Assembly: GCA_026874595.1 (NCBI GenBank) | Contig: CM049320.1 | Location: 11,929,964 to 11,993,963 of the forward strand | Length of the DNA: 64,000 nt | Source: Sipunculus nudus | Lineage: Eukaryota; Annelida; Sipuncula; Golfingiida; Sipunculidae | Reading direction: 5' to 3' | Shown here: piece by piece, positions 1 to 11,806 of the stretch | How the letters are laid out: each line of letters opens with the position of its first letter | Position numbering within the stretch: position 1 is the stretch's first letter | Notes under the pieces: generated by a model | The model's database searches: none | What the model was told of the DNA's origin: nothing | The model's input: the letters and a program-made list of their open reading frames with translations, nothing else | Made by a program: the position numbers and the translations under genes

Positions 1-161
1 TGTTTCGAAACAGATACAATGTCAACTACATCAAAATGTGAAGAAATAAAACTATCAAACAAAGACAACTCTTATTGTTTTTTAAAGACGCAAAAGCACA
101 CTCAAGCTAAGGGGTGTACTTGGCCACTGTGCCCAAGCTGATACAGGGCCTAGGTTCTTAC

Positions 162-235
162 CTCTAGAGCAAGCTGGTTGAAGTACGCAGCAAACCCTGC
201 CGCTAAAATAGCTATAACCTCCTCTCTGATATACT
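162..235 (-). CDS. MFSD8-like exon: start of TM7
   Basis: Acceptor TGTACAG precedes it and donor GTAAGAACC follows. It is 74 nt, enters in phase 1 and leaves in phase 0. It reads EYIREEVIAILAAG and then FAAYFNQLALE, the conserved start of the second MFS six-helix bundle. The next exon is outside the window; 1-161 is intron without other visible features. Confidence 0.8.
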
Positions 236-583
236 CTGTACAGCAAAATAAGAAACAGAATTACAGCAGACATACAGTTACAAGTGCATAATAATATACT
301 CCGTTCATCAAAGTATCACAATTAAAGCTCATGTGTAGCTTTAACTTAAGTAATTGATGACATACTTGACATAATTTTTACAACAAAATTAGATCAACTG
401 AATTAAATCAAGTATATATATCATGATACACTCTTTCATAAAAAATAAAGTAATTAGTATTATGATTATATATGCTTTGTTAAACAAAATTAGATATACA
501 GAAATACGGCTGTTGTACAGTGGCAAGAAATTATATGATGAAATGTCTTTTCTGTCATTCCCTCTCAGATTGATTTCACAGAG

Positions 584-646
<63 letters not shown>

Positions 647-3600
647 GTTCTATTTACAAATAAAAAAGGTAATCAGTTCCTGATATGACCAGAAAAATTA
701 TTTTTACTTACTTTTTTCGGCTGGAATATTCAACAGAGATATCAATTGGAGAATAATATCATAATAATTGTAATATTTATGTAATTTTATCAATATGATC
801 AACATGTAAAATCAGAAGCAAGATATACCATCGTAGAAGAACCGCAATCTGCTCTTGAAATTTCCACCTTCGTAACTTATTTCCCATGATGCAGTGTCAT
901 TCAAAGGACCAACTGGTTTATACGGAAGAACTCCTTCTTCTGCTACTGTGCCATAGGTAGCAGCACCAGTGGTATTCATGTGACCATGTGAGAGTGGAGA
1001 GTCTGTGGATTCCGACAAATTAACCCTTCTCCGAAATACCCCATCATCATTAACTGGATTGTTTATTGCACCCCTGCTGACTCTGTTGGAAGCTGGAATG
1101 TATGGATGATTGTCAGACAGTGTCGCATCAGTTCTTTCATGCTGATTAACAATAGCAGAAGAAGAAACCATAGCCATGCTAGTTATATCTGACACAGGTC
1201 TACGCTCCTGCGGATCATCTGTCCTCCTGTCTTGTACATGAGGCCCTCTAGTGAGTATGTGTTCCTCTTGTGTCATTTCATCACTAGGCAATACTGGTGC
1301 TGAATTATTTATATCTGCAGGCATATTTTGCTGTTTTTGATCATCTGTGTTATTTTTATCCTCTCCATGCAGTGATGCATTTTGCATCTCTGACTTTCTG
1401 AATGGGGAGTATTCTTCATGCATTTTTGCAAAGGAATCCTGATATCTGGGTAAAGCAGATTTTACTTGATCTGTTTTATTGGGCTTATGCCATCTCTCAA
1501 CCTCAGATGAAGTAGCCCCTATCATCAATTCTGCTGTCTCCATGAGTGTAGATGCTGTTCTCTGTGAATCATGTAATGTGGGTAGAACAGTCCGCCTTTT
1601 AGGAACACCCACTGATTCTGAATAACTTTCAGGTTTACCTTGTATTTCAGGTTCAGAAACATCAGTCAATTTAGCATTTACAACTTTCTGTTTTCCATAT
1701 TCACTTTGATCACAAATAGATTGTTGAGAGATATTTTTTCCTGTTCTCACATCAACTTCCATATATGGTTCATCGTATTGTTGTACAGTGCTTTCGTTTG
1801 TTTCTCTGGTTTCCAAAGTTGGGCCATCAGAATACACTAAATTTTCACGAAGTTCTTCATCTCTTAATTTTACAAGTTCATGATATAAAAACACAACCAT
1901 AAACTGGAATATAACCCATATCACAGCCATGAAAGCCTGAAACAGACAATTTTTATTTAATAATTAATTAATTAAACAATTTTGATATCAGATTTTAATA
2001 CTGCAAATACACTACAAATAAATTTTAGGATTTAACTGAACTTATGATAATATTTTAAAAAATCATTTAAATGATAAAATCTAAAACTGATAGTGTTTCC
2101 CTGAAGAGGCCACAATTCCTTTAATCTGACACATTTGTAAAAATATAGTAAACATGTGATTTTCATAAATGACTGAAAGCTTGAAAAGAAAAATGTTTAG
2201 CATTTGCTGCACCCATGATAATTGTATCCGCCAAAACAGAGTTTTGCGGATACTATGTTTTCAGCTGGCCGCCGCCGCGTAGGTGTCTGGAGAACACCTC
2301 CATAACCACTAGGCGGAATTTTACGAAACCCGGGATTATGTTCGGGTCACATGTGAACTGCTGCGCCCCGATTTGATTTTGACCTCTGACCTTTCCTCTG
2401 CGCTCTGCGTCTGTTTGTGCGTCTGTTTTCACACATAAACCCACATATCTCGGGAACCGTTTGACCGATCAGGAAAATTTTTTTGCACAAATGTAGCTCT
2501 TGGAGAGCTTTATAACATGCACAAAAAATGGTGGCGCCACCTGCAACCACGTTTGCACAGTGTCCATCTGTTCGTCTGCCTTGGGTTAAAATCACTCATA
2601 TCTCTGCAGTGACTTGACTAATTCACCTGAAATTCGGCATGCGTATACATCCTCGATAGCTGATTTTATGATTTTTCTCGGCAGTGGTTTGACATATCTG
2701 GCTAAAATTTTGCAGGTTTATACATCCCCGACAGCTCTCTTGATTTCATGACAGGTGGCGCCACCTGCATTCTAGTTTATGCAGCAGACATCCAAGCTCA
2801 TATCTTGGGAACCGTTTGACCGATTGGGCCAAAGTTTTGCATGTGTATAGTTCTCACATAGCTCTTTATCATACGCAAAACTGATGGCGTCACCTGCAAC
2901 TATTTTTGCTCAGCGTCCATCTGTTTGTCTGCCACAGGCTAAAATCACTCATATACATGCAGTGGTTTGACTTATCTGCCTTAAATTTTGCATATGTATA
3001 CAACTTGGACGGCTTTCTGGATTTTGTGGTGGGGGGGGCAACCTACATACACAATTTGGCTGCAGACATCCATGCTAATATGCAACACTTCACTCTATTT
3101 CCCCTTGCCACTCAATCCATGCCTCACTTCACCCGTTCCACTCTGATTTAGGCGGATACACGTAGTCGCTTGTCGACTACCCGTATTCTAGTTTGAATTC
3201 TGGATAGTCCTGAGTTCTCTGTATTTGTTACAAAGGTAAAGCAGGTATTGGTATTACAATCAGATATCACAAGAAATAATAAGGTTCTTCTGGCATATAA
3301 CCCATATTTGTGTTTTCAAAAGGTCAGCAGGATTTTGGCTGGAATTGTGAGGGCCAGGTTTTCCATGGGGTGAGTTGACAGGGGCTAACCCCACTGAGAT
3401 AGTTTCTGATAGATGGTGCTGTGACAGACCCTTCATGAAATAATGGCATATTCCTCAGGATTTATGGGGGAAATATAGAAAATGATCCCCCTTATGACAT
3501 ACTTGGCGTCATTCCAAACAATTCATGACCAAAAACTGTATTTCTGATGCATGGCCACAAGGAGAGCAACAACGGTTGAGAGACACATTGTCAGTTCCAA

Positions 3601-6600
3601 TACAAATACTTTTCCTTCTTAGTCAGTTCAGCTTGTTCCTGCATGTTTTTTTTTTCCAAACTCCCTTCGGAGCATACAGCACAAGCAACTATTACACACA
3701 GAATGAGGCTATTTCAGGGAACCCAGGCTTTCACCTTTTTCAAAGGTCTATAAACACTTTATCCCTGCTTTAACAGCTGATACTGGACTGACAGTAAGTC
3801 GAAGATGATTACAACTTACCCCTGGTGATGTATACTTGTCAACCTTGAATGGTCCAATGTAGAAATCTAACTTCCTGAGAAACAAATTGAAGGCAGGACC
3901 TGTAATGAAAGTTATATGAAAATTCTAGTTTGGCTTCAACCAGGTCACTATGACTTATTTTCAGACTAAGTATAATTCCAAAGAAGTAACACAGACTTTG
4001 TCACCATTATATGGATATCTGTAAGGGCCCTTTTTCATGCAAGTGGAAACATGAGCACTCTGAAAAAAATCTTCCTTTTTCAGGGATTTTACATTACTTA
4101 CACCTGAAAATTACTAGGAGTCAAGGAAAGCCTTGTGACTACACTATTCCAGTCATTATAGTTAATATAAATCTCTTAGTAGTAAATTTGAGCAAATATT
4201 GATTTCTGGGCAAAATACTGTTTTCAACAGGCAGTTAAAACCAGGTTATAAGCCTCTTGCTTAAACTTCCCTGCCTAAAACTTGCAAACCTTGCTTGTTA
4301 CATTGTTAAAGGCACACTGGGCATTAATTATTATCACTGACTAAATTGAATAGAATGTCTGCATATCTATCTACATTTATAAATGCTTGATTTAAGGCAG
4401 CATTAATAAAGATTATGGTTTCTTAAAAAAAAAACGAAATATTTTTACAAGTGTTTCTGCCACTTTTGCCCAGCAGAAAGACATTTCTGCCAGGCAAAAT
4501 GGTTTTCTGCCTTATATATGCCATCAGCAGATCAGAAAGGTATGTTTATGCATTAGAAAACCATCTCTGGCAGGGAATGGTTTTGTCAGGTGCTGTTCTC
4601 TTTATGGTAACCTATGATTATTTAACATCACCTAAATCTGAAGGAAATTACAGCACAGCATTGAGTCTAAGATCATATGATATATTGCAATGTATGATTA
4701 CAAGTTAATAAAGTAACCATTGTGTATATGAAAGCATAAACTGTGGATTCAGAAAATATTGTGGGTTTAAATATGTGGTTTTGACATGAAATACTATCTG
4801 TGGAGTTAAAATTTTCATGGAATAATCATTGTAATTAGGCCTTGTATTAAAATTATTATGTGACCAGACCTGAAATAAAATCAATGCAAAATAATTATTT
4901 ATAAGGAATGCACTGAATGTTTACAAGTTTTACTTGATAACTCATTAAATTAAATGAGTTTTTTCTCACAAACCCGGTGCCAGCGATTGGCTTTATGGCA
5001 CAACAACTATATCTGCTCCCTTTTCTGAGAAGGGGGGTGGGGGGGGGGGGGGGGGGGGGGGGGGAATTTGTGGGTATGTCTCGATAGATTCTTCTAAATG
5101 ATTGTGAGTTTTGTAATTTTGTGGATTAAATCTACCTGTGAACAAAAATAAGAACCCAACAAATACCTCTGAATCCACAGTACATTGTAAACTCACCAAA
5201 AATTAAACCAAACTGCCTGACAGCCATGAACACTGACAGCACCCTCGTCCTCTCCTCGCTACTTGTCACCCTTGCTATATCCGCAACGATAGCTGCACCA
5301 ACAGACGCCCCAACACCTACACATCCAAAACATTGAAATGAAACAAAATATAAGCTATTCCCAGACGCGCCAACCATTTTTGGATTCCTCAACAAATAAC
5401 AGTCAAATCTGCTCTTCAGAAAGTTATATCTATACTGAGAAACCTGTGTTATAAGACAAAAGTGGTCTTAATTGACAGGTGGTCTACACTGGTCGGTTAT
5501 AACCAATGTAATTTTTTTTGGTTATTGCAAAGGTGTTCTTAATAGACGGGTGGTCTTTAAGACAGGTTCAACTGTAGTTAGAAAAATCTGTAATTATAAA
5601 TTATAGATAAAACTGTGACAGATTAGGGTGTGGGAGGATAAATATATTTGTAACTTACCAACCACGAGTCTTCCACCCAGGACTACCCACTTGCTTGTCC
5701 CTATAAAGTACATGATGTTTCCTACGATCTCCCACATATTGGCAAACAGCAGAATCCACTTGGTGCGGTGGGTCTTGTCCGACAAGCTAAAATAGTACAG
5801 AAATAGTTGTAGCTGGAGGGGGGGGGGGGGGGTTTACTGTAGTTTTTATTTTATAAGAAATTCTACACAGAAATTTGGCATCTTGCTGATAGAAACAGTT
5901 GTTATGTTACTATTTATTATATTATGTACAATTATTATTTTTTTCAATAATTCCTCAAATTTTTACATGACAGTTACCAATCAGTATCTGTAATACCTCC
6001 CCCCCCCCCCCCTTCCATTTTATCAAACTTCACAGTTAACTGTGGTTCTGAAATCAGTCACTTTTCACATAAGTAGAGATGGTTGCTCTCTGAATGTGTT
6101 CATGTTAATCCCTGTGATTACCTTCCAAGCAGTGGTCCAGCAAACAGTCCTGAGAAGCTGAAGGCTGACAGGGTCATCCCCAGGAAGTACGGCTCAGCAT
6201 TGAAGCGTTCCTTCAGGTACAACCACAAGCTGGGCAGGATAACAGCTGCAAACAAAACACCATGTTATGATACACCCAGACACTGACACATCACCATATA
6301 TGTGCGTAATTTTAAACACGTGACACTCCAGCTCCTTGGTCTGATAACTCCTTCACACACTCTCTGCCCTGTGACAGAACCAGTGTAATTAGATTAACCA
6401 GAGCGTGTGTCAGATGATTAAAAGTTGGAGCTGGATGCACTGAGCAATAACACTGTCTCATTGGTCTGGTTACAATTCTTTGCTCTGTGGGCACCTTGGT
6501 GTACGTAGTAGGTGCTCTATCCTCAGCCATGTTATGTAATATATGAGACTGGCCACAAGTACAGTCCTACCGAGCTGTCTGAATATACAACACTATTGCC

Positions 6601-7188
6601 AGGTACATTTGTACGATGTTATGACCGGTGGTCCCTGCAGTGATGAATCTGTCTCAAAACTCAGGAATTTATATTTCACAAGTGCAGTATACTAATTCAG
6701 AAAATGGAATAAACAAAGGAATAAAAACAGACCTGCAGTACTCACGTAAATATATTCATCTCCTCACTCTAACCATATTTTGGCCCGCATAAACCCACAC
6801 TAAAATATCATGTAGCCTGCCCCGCCCCACATATCCCAGCTTTCAGCCTGCACCCACCCTTCCCCGCAGATTACTTTTTTGGCCACCCCTGCCCCACAAA
6901 ATCATAAATAAATCGGATCGTTGGGGCCCACAAATGTATACCATCCTGGTGGAGGCAATAAAGGAGAAAATGGCTCAGAACTTAAATTCTAACATAACTT
7001 GTTTGCATCAATAACAAGTAGTGAGATTGGAAGCAATAATTCATTTTATAAATCCTTGAATCATTTATTCTGTGGTTAATGACTCACCATATTCGATGCC
7101 ACCGAGAAGAAAGAAGATGGCGATGACAAAGAATGTACATTTCTTCTTGGTCTGGACATTCATGTTGAAATCTTCCACCATCCAGCCC
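162..7188 (-). CDS. MFSD8/CLN7-like major facilitator transporter, partial gene (7 exons)
   Basis: Seven minus-strand exons (7088-7188, 6122-6245, 5659-5786, 5197-5316, 3820-3899, 829-1936, 162-235) join in one frame through GT-AG introns. The joined protein has TM1 (residues near FFVIAIFFLLGGIEYAVI), then TM2 (FLGMTLSAFSFSGLFAGPLL), then the MFS loop 2-3 signature GPLLGSLSDKTHRTKW, then further TMs including VGASVGAAIVADIARVTS and AVRQFGLIFGPAFNLFLRKL, a TM6 (AFMAVIWVIFQFMVVFLY), a long hydrophilic loop, and the start of TM7 (VIAILAAGFAAYFNQLALE). MFSD8 proteins are lysosomal or endosomal membrane transporters of the MFS clan; localisation here is inferred from family. TM8-TM12 and the stop are beyond the left edge. 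The start is unresolved: an in-frame ATG at the beginning of exon 7088-7188 (MVEDFNMNVQTKKK) is plausible, but an upstream exon is possible because the exon has a good splice acceptor. MFS membership is near certain; MFSD8 as the nearest subfamily is likely. Confidence 0.85.
243..828. other. intron with TA microsatellite
   Basis: This is intronic AT-rich sequence between two transporter exons. The only structure seen is the TA run listed separately. A small upstream-strand open frame over the TA run (423-683) is an artefact of the dinucleotide repeat. Confidence 0.7.
589..643. repeat. (TA)n microsatellite
   Basis: Uninterrupted TA dinucleotides for about 55 bp inside the transporter intron. 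Confidence 0.97.
829..1936 (-). CDS. MFSD8-like exon: TM6 and giant cytosolic loop
   Basis: This 1108-nt exon (369 codons plus one base) begins after acceptor TTTCAG and ends at donor GATG/GTATAT. The first 18 or so residues form TM6 (AFMAVIWVIFQFMVVFLY). After that come about 345 residues with no hydrophobic segment. They are rich in S, T, N, D, E and Q and carry scattered basic clusters such as PKRR and HGEDKN. The exon ends GNFKSRLRFFYDG, just before TM7. In MFS proteins the TM6-TM7 loop is cytosolic; in human MFSD8 it is far shorter. The composition suggests an intrinsically disordered region, perhaps phosphorylated or carrying trafficking signals; no domain is recognised. Confidence 0.82.
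2227..3191 (+). mobile_element. non-autonomous Helitron-like element, copy 1 (complete)
   Basis: The element lies in a transporter intron. It begins TCCGCCAAAACAGAGTTTTG directly after an A and ends TATTCTAG directly before a T, matching the Helitron A-TC...CTRR-T convention. Eleven bases before the 3' end is a perfect 7-bp stem hairpin (GTAGTCG, loop CTTGT, CGACTAC, 3162-3180). The 5' end also folds on itself (TCCGCCAAAAC... GTTTTGCGGA). The interior is made of repeated degenerate units containing the phrase AAAATCACTCATAT and GGTGGCGCCACC palindromes at 2530 and 2754. No Rep/helicase coding is present. Two more copies at 12433 and 35305 share both ends or the 3' end. Confidence 0.75.
3192..3819. 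other. intron, no feature seen
   Basis: Transporter intron to the right of the Helitron-like element. Nothing recognisable apart from a short T run near 3650. Confidence 0.6.
3820..3899 (-). CDS. MFSD8-like exon between TM5 and TM6
   Basis: Eighty nt between acceptor CATTACAG and donor GTAAGTTG. It enters in phase 1 and leaves in phase 0. It reads GPAFNLFLRKL, DFYIGPFKV and DKYTSPG, matching the conserved GPAFN and (N/K)-x-T-(S/A)-PG landmarks of MFSD8-like proteins. The join to the next exon gives TSPG-AFMAVIW. Confidence 0.85.
3900..5196. other. intron with poly-G tract
   Basis: AT-rich intron. A G run of about 30 bases lies at 5034-5064 with a few interruptions at its left end. Nothing else recognised. 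Confidence 0.6.
5034..5064. repeat. poly-G tract
   Basis: Nearly uninterrupted G homopolymer in the intron 130 bp downstream (minus-strand sense) of a donor site. On the minus strand it reads as poly-C. Similar shorter G or C runs occur at 5817-5832, 6000-6011, 24783-24798, 25967-25980, 26222-26235 and 63602-63620. Confidence 0.95.
5197..5316 (-). CDS. MFSD8-like exon: TM4-TM5
   Basis: 120 nt between acceptor GATGTGTAG and donor GTGAGTTTAC, phase 1 to phase 1. It reads VGASVGAAIVADIARVTS, then SEERTRVLSVFMAVRQFGLI. The GA-rich helix followed by a charged loop and R-Q-x-G is typical of MFS TM4-TM5. The continuous open frame upstream of 5316 is intron read-through. Confidence 0.88.
5659..5786 (-). 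CDS. MFSD8-like exon: MFS signature loop and TM3
   Basis: 128 nt between acceptor CTATTTTAG and donor GTAAGTTAC, phase 2 to phase 1. Its start completes the MFS signature GPLLGSLSDKTHRTKW across the exon junction (conserved G, D and basic residues). It continues through TM3 (WILLFANMWEIVGNIMYFIG) into KWVVLGGRLVVG. Confidence 0.9.
6122..6245 (-). CDS. MFSD8-like exon: TM1 end and TM2
   Basis: 124 nt between acceptor GTTTGCAG and donor GTAATCAC, phase 1 to phase 2. It reads AVILPSLWLYLKERFNAEPY, then FLGMTLSAFSFSGLFAGPLL. The plus-strand open frame over the same bases is a shadow. Confidence 0.9.
6246..7087. other. intron, no feature seen
   Basis: Transporter intron. A C-rich, slightly repetitive stretch lies at 6800-6900 (cccgcccc, cccaccctt). 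No gene or element was recognised. Confidence 0.6.
7088..7188 (-). CDS. MFSD8-like exon: first seen coding exon, TM1
   Basis: 101 nt between acceptor ATTACCACAG and donor GTGAGTC, phase 2 to phase 1. It reads GWMVEDFNMNVQTKKK, then CTFFVIAIFFLLGGIEY. The short basic cytosolic N-terminus before TM1 fits the family. An ATG three codons into the exon could be the start; otherwise an upstream exon supplies it. Confidence 0.82.
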
Positions 7189-8619
7189 CTGTGGTAATAT
7201 AAAACTCCAATAAAAACACCACTGAGCTCAAATATGTCAGAAGTTTTCCAGTTAACCATTCACAACTACTGCATTACCCTTAATATCGAGGGGCCCAATT
7301 TTCTCACTTACATGATTTTACGAAGTTTTATAGAGTTGCATTTCCATTATAGAGCATTTACTTAATGTTTTTAATAGAATACCAAAACAAGATAATTGTA
7401 AACCTTTACAACCTACACAAAATTACCTTGCCCACTCTGTTCCATTAATTAAACAGCTAAGCCCACGTCCAGTGAATGTACTGACAACTAGGTTTAAGGG
7501 GTTCAGTTTCACCAACTCTGCTGAGAGGGGATTGCCATGACGACCTGTTTTCCATGGTTACCCAGCAACTTGTATATCTCATGGCAGATAAATAATAATA
7601 TGGTGACATGAAAATGCAGGGCCAGACCCAAGGGGTTTCTCAGTGGTCAAACACTCACACTGAATTCCAGGAATGTCACACAACGCAATCAACATGATCC
7701 TCATATATCTCTTGATATTCAAGTCAAGTTAAACATTAAAAACCAGGTGCAAATCTGTCAGCTGTGACCATTTCTCTTACGGAAGTTTAGTTTTGAAAAA
7801 TCAGCTGATCTGGAGATACAATGTATAACAGAACCACAGGCAGAAGAAAGGAGAATATAAGAAAGAAAAACAATTTTGTTGTAGATAGTAAGAACAACCC
7901 CCCTCCCCCCCTCAATAAAAGAAAACATGACACAAATATCAATTCAGAAATAAACTCATCAACCCCAAGAAGCCTCCCCTGCCTTGACAGATGCTTAATA
8001 AACACTAGGCCTCAACAGGAATCAAAGGTGCAAAAAACAGATACATACCCCCCCAGCAGTCCATCCCAAAATGTCAGAGGAGAAAAATATGCCCGTTCTA
8101 AAAAGTTATGATGTTTTGGTAAACATAAATCTGCAGACTAACAGACTTGACCTTGATGATGAAGTTCAAAGTCAACACTTTTCAAACTTATCAGAGAATA
8201 TGGCAGAAACAACTAATTTGTTAGTTTGAAGAATAAATCTTCAGTACTTTAAAAGTAATGGGATCACAATATTCCTAGACTTAAAAGGGCCTATTCATGT
8301 AACAGGTATCATAAAATATGCATGGAGGATAGCGTTATCTCCTTAATAAATTATTATGGTAACTGCCAATATTTCAATCTTAAACTGTACATGAAAAGGT
8401 TGTACCCCTTACAAGTTACAACCAGCCTCCTAACACTGCTGTCAGATCTGTGCCCTAACATTTGGGATTATTTCCATTTTTCCCTAATGAAACAGCTGTT
8501 AATCAGAATAACATGTGAGACTTTATATGCTTGCAGGTGAAGGCAGATGTCAGTATAATGAAATACCAGGGATGAGCTGATGTAAACAATCACAAGCCTG
8601 CTTTTAACCTTTTAATCTG
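7189..8619. other. no feature recognised
   Basis: AT-rich sequence upstream of the transporter. A 5' non-coding exon could lie here, but no splice donor with a convincing coding frame was found. A C-rich patch at 7900-7912 and 8049-8054 is simple sequence. Confidence 0.5.
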
Positions 8620-9760
8620 ATGAATTGTGAGAAGAACCACACACAGATCTGATACCTAATATAGAATAAAGTTCACACCCCACTCTGACAGTGATGGAGC
8701 AGAGAAACTCCTCCAGAACCTGAACCCACATAAAGCCACAGGCCCTGATAAAGTCTATGCCTGGATACTCAAGGAAACTGCACCACAAATGGCACCAGCA
8801 CTGACACATCTCTTTCAGGCTTCCCAAAATCAAGAAATTCAAGATAGAGTACCAACCGAATTGAAATCTGCAAAAATCAGGCCACTTTTTAAGAAGGGAG
8901 ACAGAAGTGCACAGTAAACTACAGGCCAGTGTCACTACTGCTGTGTGCAGTAAGGTCATGGAACATGTCGTTCACAGCCACATCATCTGCCACTTGGACA
9001 GGCCTGGATAGCTGATAAAGCTCAGCATAGCTTCAGAAAGCAAAGCTCAACTGAGACCTTGTTGCGGATCCACAACTGTGATACATTGTTGACGGAGAGG
9101 AGCAGAGCGGATCGGAATCACACGTCTTGGGCCGAGACAAAACTGAGACCCAGCTAATCCTGTCAGCAAATGATCAAGCTCAGAGTACCGGTATTTCTCT
9201 TTGGGAGCCAGTGGACTGTTTATTGTTGGACCTTTCCAAAGCTTTTGATAAAGTCCCACACAACAGACCACTGATGAAACTTGACAATTATGGCATCAGG
9301 GGCAGTATCCTTCAGTGGATCACAAGTTTTTTCCTCAGTGAACCACACCCAAAATGTCGTCTTTAATAGTCAGTCATCGGCTGCAACCACAGTTTCATCT
9401 GGAGTTCAACAAGGTACTGTCTTAGGACCTCTCCCCTTCCTTGTCTAATAAAGTTATAAATGACTTGACTTCATCAGTTTTGTCTACAACTATATTTGCC
9501 AATGATTGCTTCAAGTGCAGAAGGATCAAGACACCAGAGGGCCAGGCAACCTTACATAGAGACCTTGACAATCTAAAGCAATGCGATGACAAGTGGCTCA
9601 TGAAATCAACACAGACAAGTTTGAAGTCTTACGAATCTGTCCAATCACCAGCAGGAAATCCCTTCTGCTTGCTGACTATAGTCGCTCCAAATATAATGGT
9701 AACTCAGAAGCACCCACTATCCGTAACTTGCACCATTATTTAACTTTTTGACATAGATAT
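8620..9760 (+). pseudogene. LINE reverse transcriptase remnant
   Basis: Plus-strand fragments in shifting frames match the order of a non-LTR reverse transcriptase. At 8685-8935: LLQNLNPHKATGPDK..W, APALTHLFQAS, KSAKIRPLFKKGDRSA, VNYRPVSLL. At 9220-9345: LLLDLSKAFDKVPHNRPLMK, LDNYGIRGSILQWI. At 9385-9445: degenerate SGVQQGTVLGP. At 9455-9510: INDLTSSV, then FANDC in place of the catalytic FADDC box. At 9525-9605: RIKTPEGQATLHRDLDNLKQ. Frameshifts and stops break the frame, and endonuclease and 3' end were not found. The phrase set belongs to the CR1/Jockey-like LINE lineages common in marine invertebrates. Dead copy. Confidence 0.82.
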
Positions 9761-11077
9761 TTTATGTGGGATGCTGCGCGCCCCCCTCAATTCTTGCAGT
9801 GTATCCCAGGTTTCCCTTATCCCTACTCTCTTAAATTTAATTTATGATTTATTATAAGTTTAAAAAAATACTCCAAATATATATGAGCATAATCAATGAA
9901 TGTTGCCCTGTTTCAGGTTTACATACATGAGCCTGATGAGATATTCTGATTTCTGTAGATCGAAGGTGTAATTGTTCTGGCTGTCTTAAACTGAAAAGAT
10001 CCCTTCGAAAAAATTTGCATTCAGTGATAAATATTGAAAAAGATCCCTTCAAAAAGCTGCCTGCAGTGATATTATTATTAATGGCTCATCAGGAAATTTA
10101 ACAGATCAGCCACTGAATGACAAGATCTCATAACCAGTTAACAAGTCATCCTAATGATCTAGGAGGGTATACTCGATATATGGACATAACTTTTTTCATA
10201 AACACTGATTCATGTAACTCACCGTAAGGGTTACCCTATGATCACTAATGTCAGCTGATTGTCATTGCCCGGTTCTGGACGCTCGGGTCATCACAGTTCG
10301 ACTACACCGTTTCATGTGTTTATATGTGAAACGGCAAAAACGCAAGTCAGTTAAATACATTCACCACCAGCATATGTTTGCGTGACTGAGGCAAAATCCT
10401 TCATCACGAACAACCGTGGACGCATTTAATATTTAACAGTCACCGGCTTACCAAGCAACTTTAATTATAAGCTACACAAATATTGAAGATTCGTTAAATT
10501 CTTTTAAAAGTCTCTCACCATAAAGGAAGTACCAAGTCTAGACAACTTTAAATATAATTTGTCGCATGATTTATAATAAAAATTCCTCCTATAAAAATAA
10601 ACTTAACCGTGGTTTTTACCCCGGATGGCCCGGAAGATTAATACTCTCTTTGAAGAGTAAGCTTTGTATGATGTTTCCTACCACGATATCATCCTCTTTG
10701 TTTAAAGTCGTGATATAATGATGACACGTGATGTTTACTTGCAATAGAGGGCCTAAATTCATATACTTGCTCACTGATACATAGAAACTTCAATAAAGAT
10801 CCAATATAATTAACACTATATTAATTTATATAATAAGTACGTATTACCGTCTTACAAGTCTTTAACTGCAGCTGTTACAACGATTGAAAGATCCATTATC
10901 ATCGAGTGATAGCTAAATTAAGGCCAATAAATGTCGACTGCATTTTACTTATGATTGCAATTTGAACTCTTAATCATTCATAAAAATAATATTATGATAG
11001 TTAAACCAACTAGACCGCAAATAAATTTCAAGTCAATATGTTGAAAAATTCCTAGAACCTTAGGCAAATATATGTAA

Positions 11078-11080
<3 letters not shown>
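9761..11080. other. no gene recognised
   Basis: AT-rich. A local duplication of AAAAGATCCCTTC appears at about 9987 and 10031. A slightly more CpG-containing patch at 10260-10450 could be the promoter side of the minus-strand transporter gene, but no motif supports this firmly. Confidence 0.4.

Positions 11081-11127
<47 letters not shown>
11081..11127. repeat. (TA)n microsatellite
   Basis: Uninterrupted TA run. Confidence 0.96.
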
Positions 11128-11130
<3 letters not shown>

Positions 11131-11603
11131 GGTATACATATTTGTATATATCAAACTGATATTTTTAAATGTTTTTCCAAATAGAGATACGTCTAAAAAT
11201 TCAGTCATTAGTTCCTCGACAGAAGCAACTTTTTTTGCACGCCTATTGCTAAATTAAGGTCTGCTAAAATGTTAGGCCTAGGCCTATATAAAGCTTAGGA
11301 GGACGAGCCATAAGTAATTTAAACCTTCATTAAGTAAAGATACTGTTCTCCCGTTTCAAGTTCTTATGCTGAGCAGATCTAGGCCTATAGCCAGCAGATC
11401 TATGTTTATTATCATCCAAAGAACATATCATATATAAGGTAAGGCCTAAATATTTACTTTCAGAACAGCAGATCCCGGAGTTTTGCTATTTTTTTAGGGT
11501 TCTAAACACCCATATATATAGGCCCTAAATAATTTTTTTCCTCATCTGACCTCACCAGATATATCCTACAGGAAATCAAAGAACTTTATAGTTGGGACCT
11601 ATA

Positions 11604-11710
<107 letters not shown>

Positions 11711-11806
11711 TATATGCAGATCAGGGAACGCTTATAAAAACGCCACGCAGTGAAGTTCCGTAAAGATAACACACGGGAAATTTCATATAACTTACGTTAA
11801 GCCCAA

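Noticed and set aside
423-683. 86-codon frame with a run of YIYIYI
   Set aside because: It is read through a TA microsatellite. The same applies to frames at 10978-11208, 55359-55646, 60702-60914 and 60742-60930.
6083-6286. 67-codon plus-strand frame
   Set aside because: It is antisense to a well-supported MFS exon (6122-6245).
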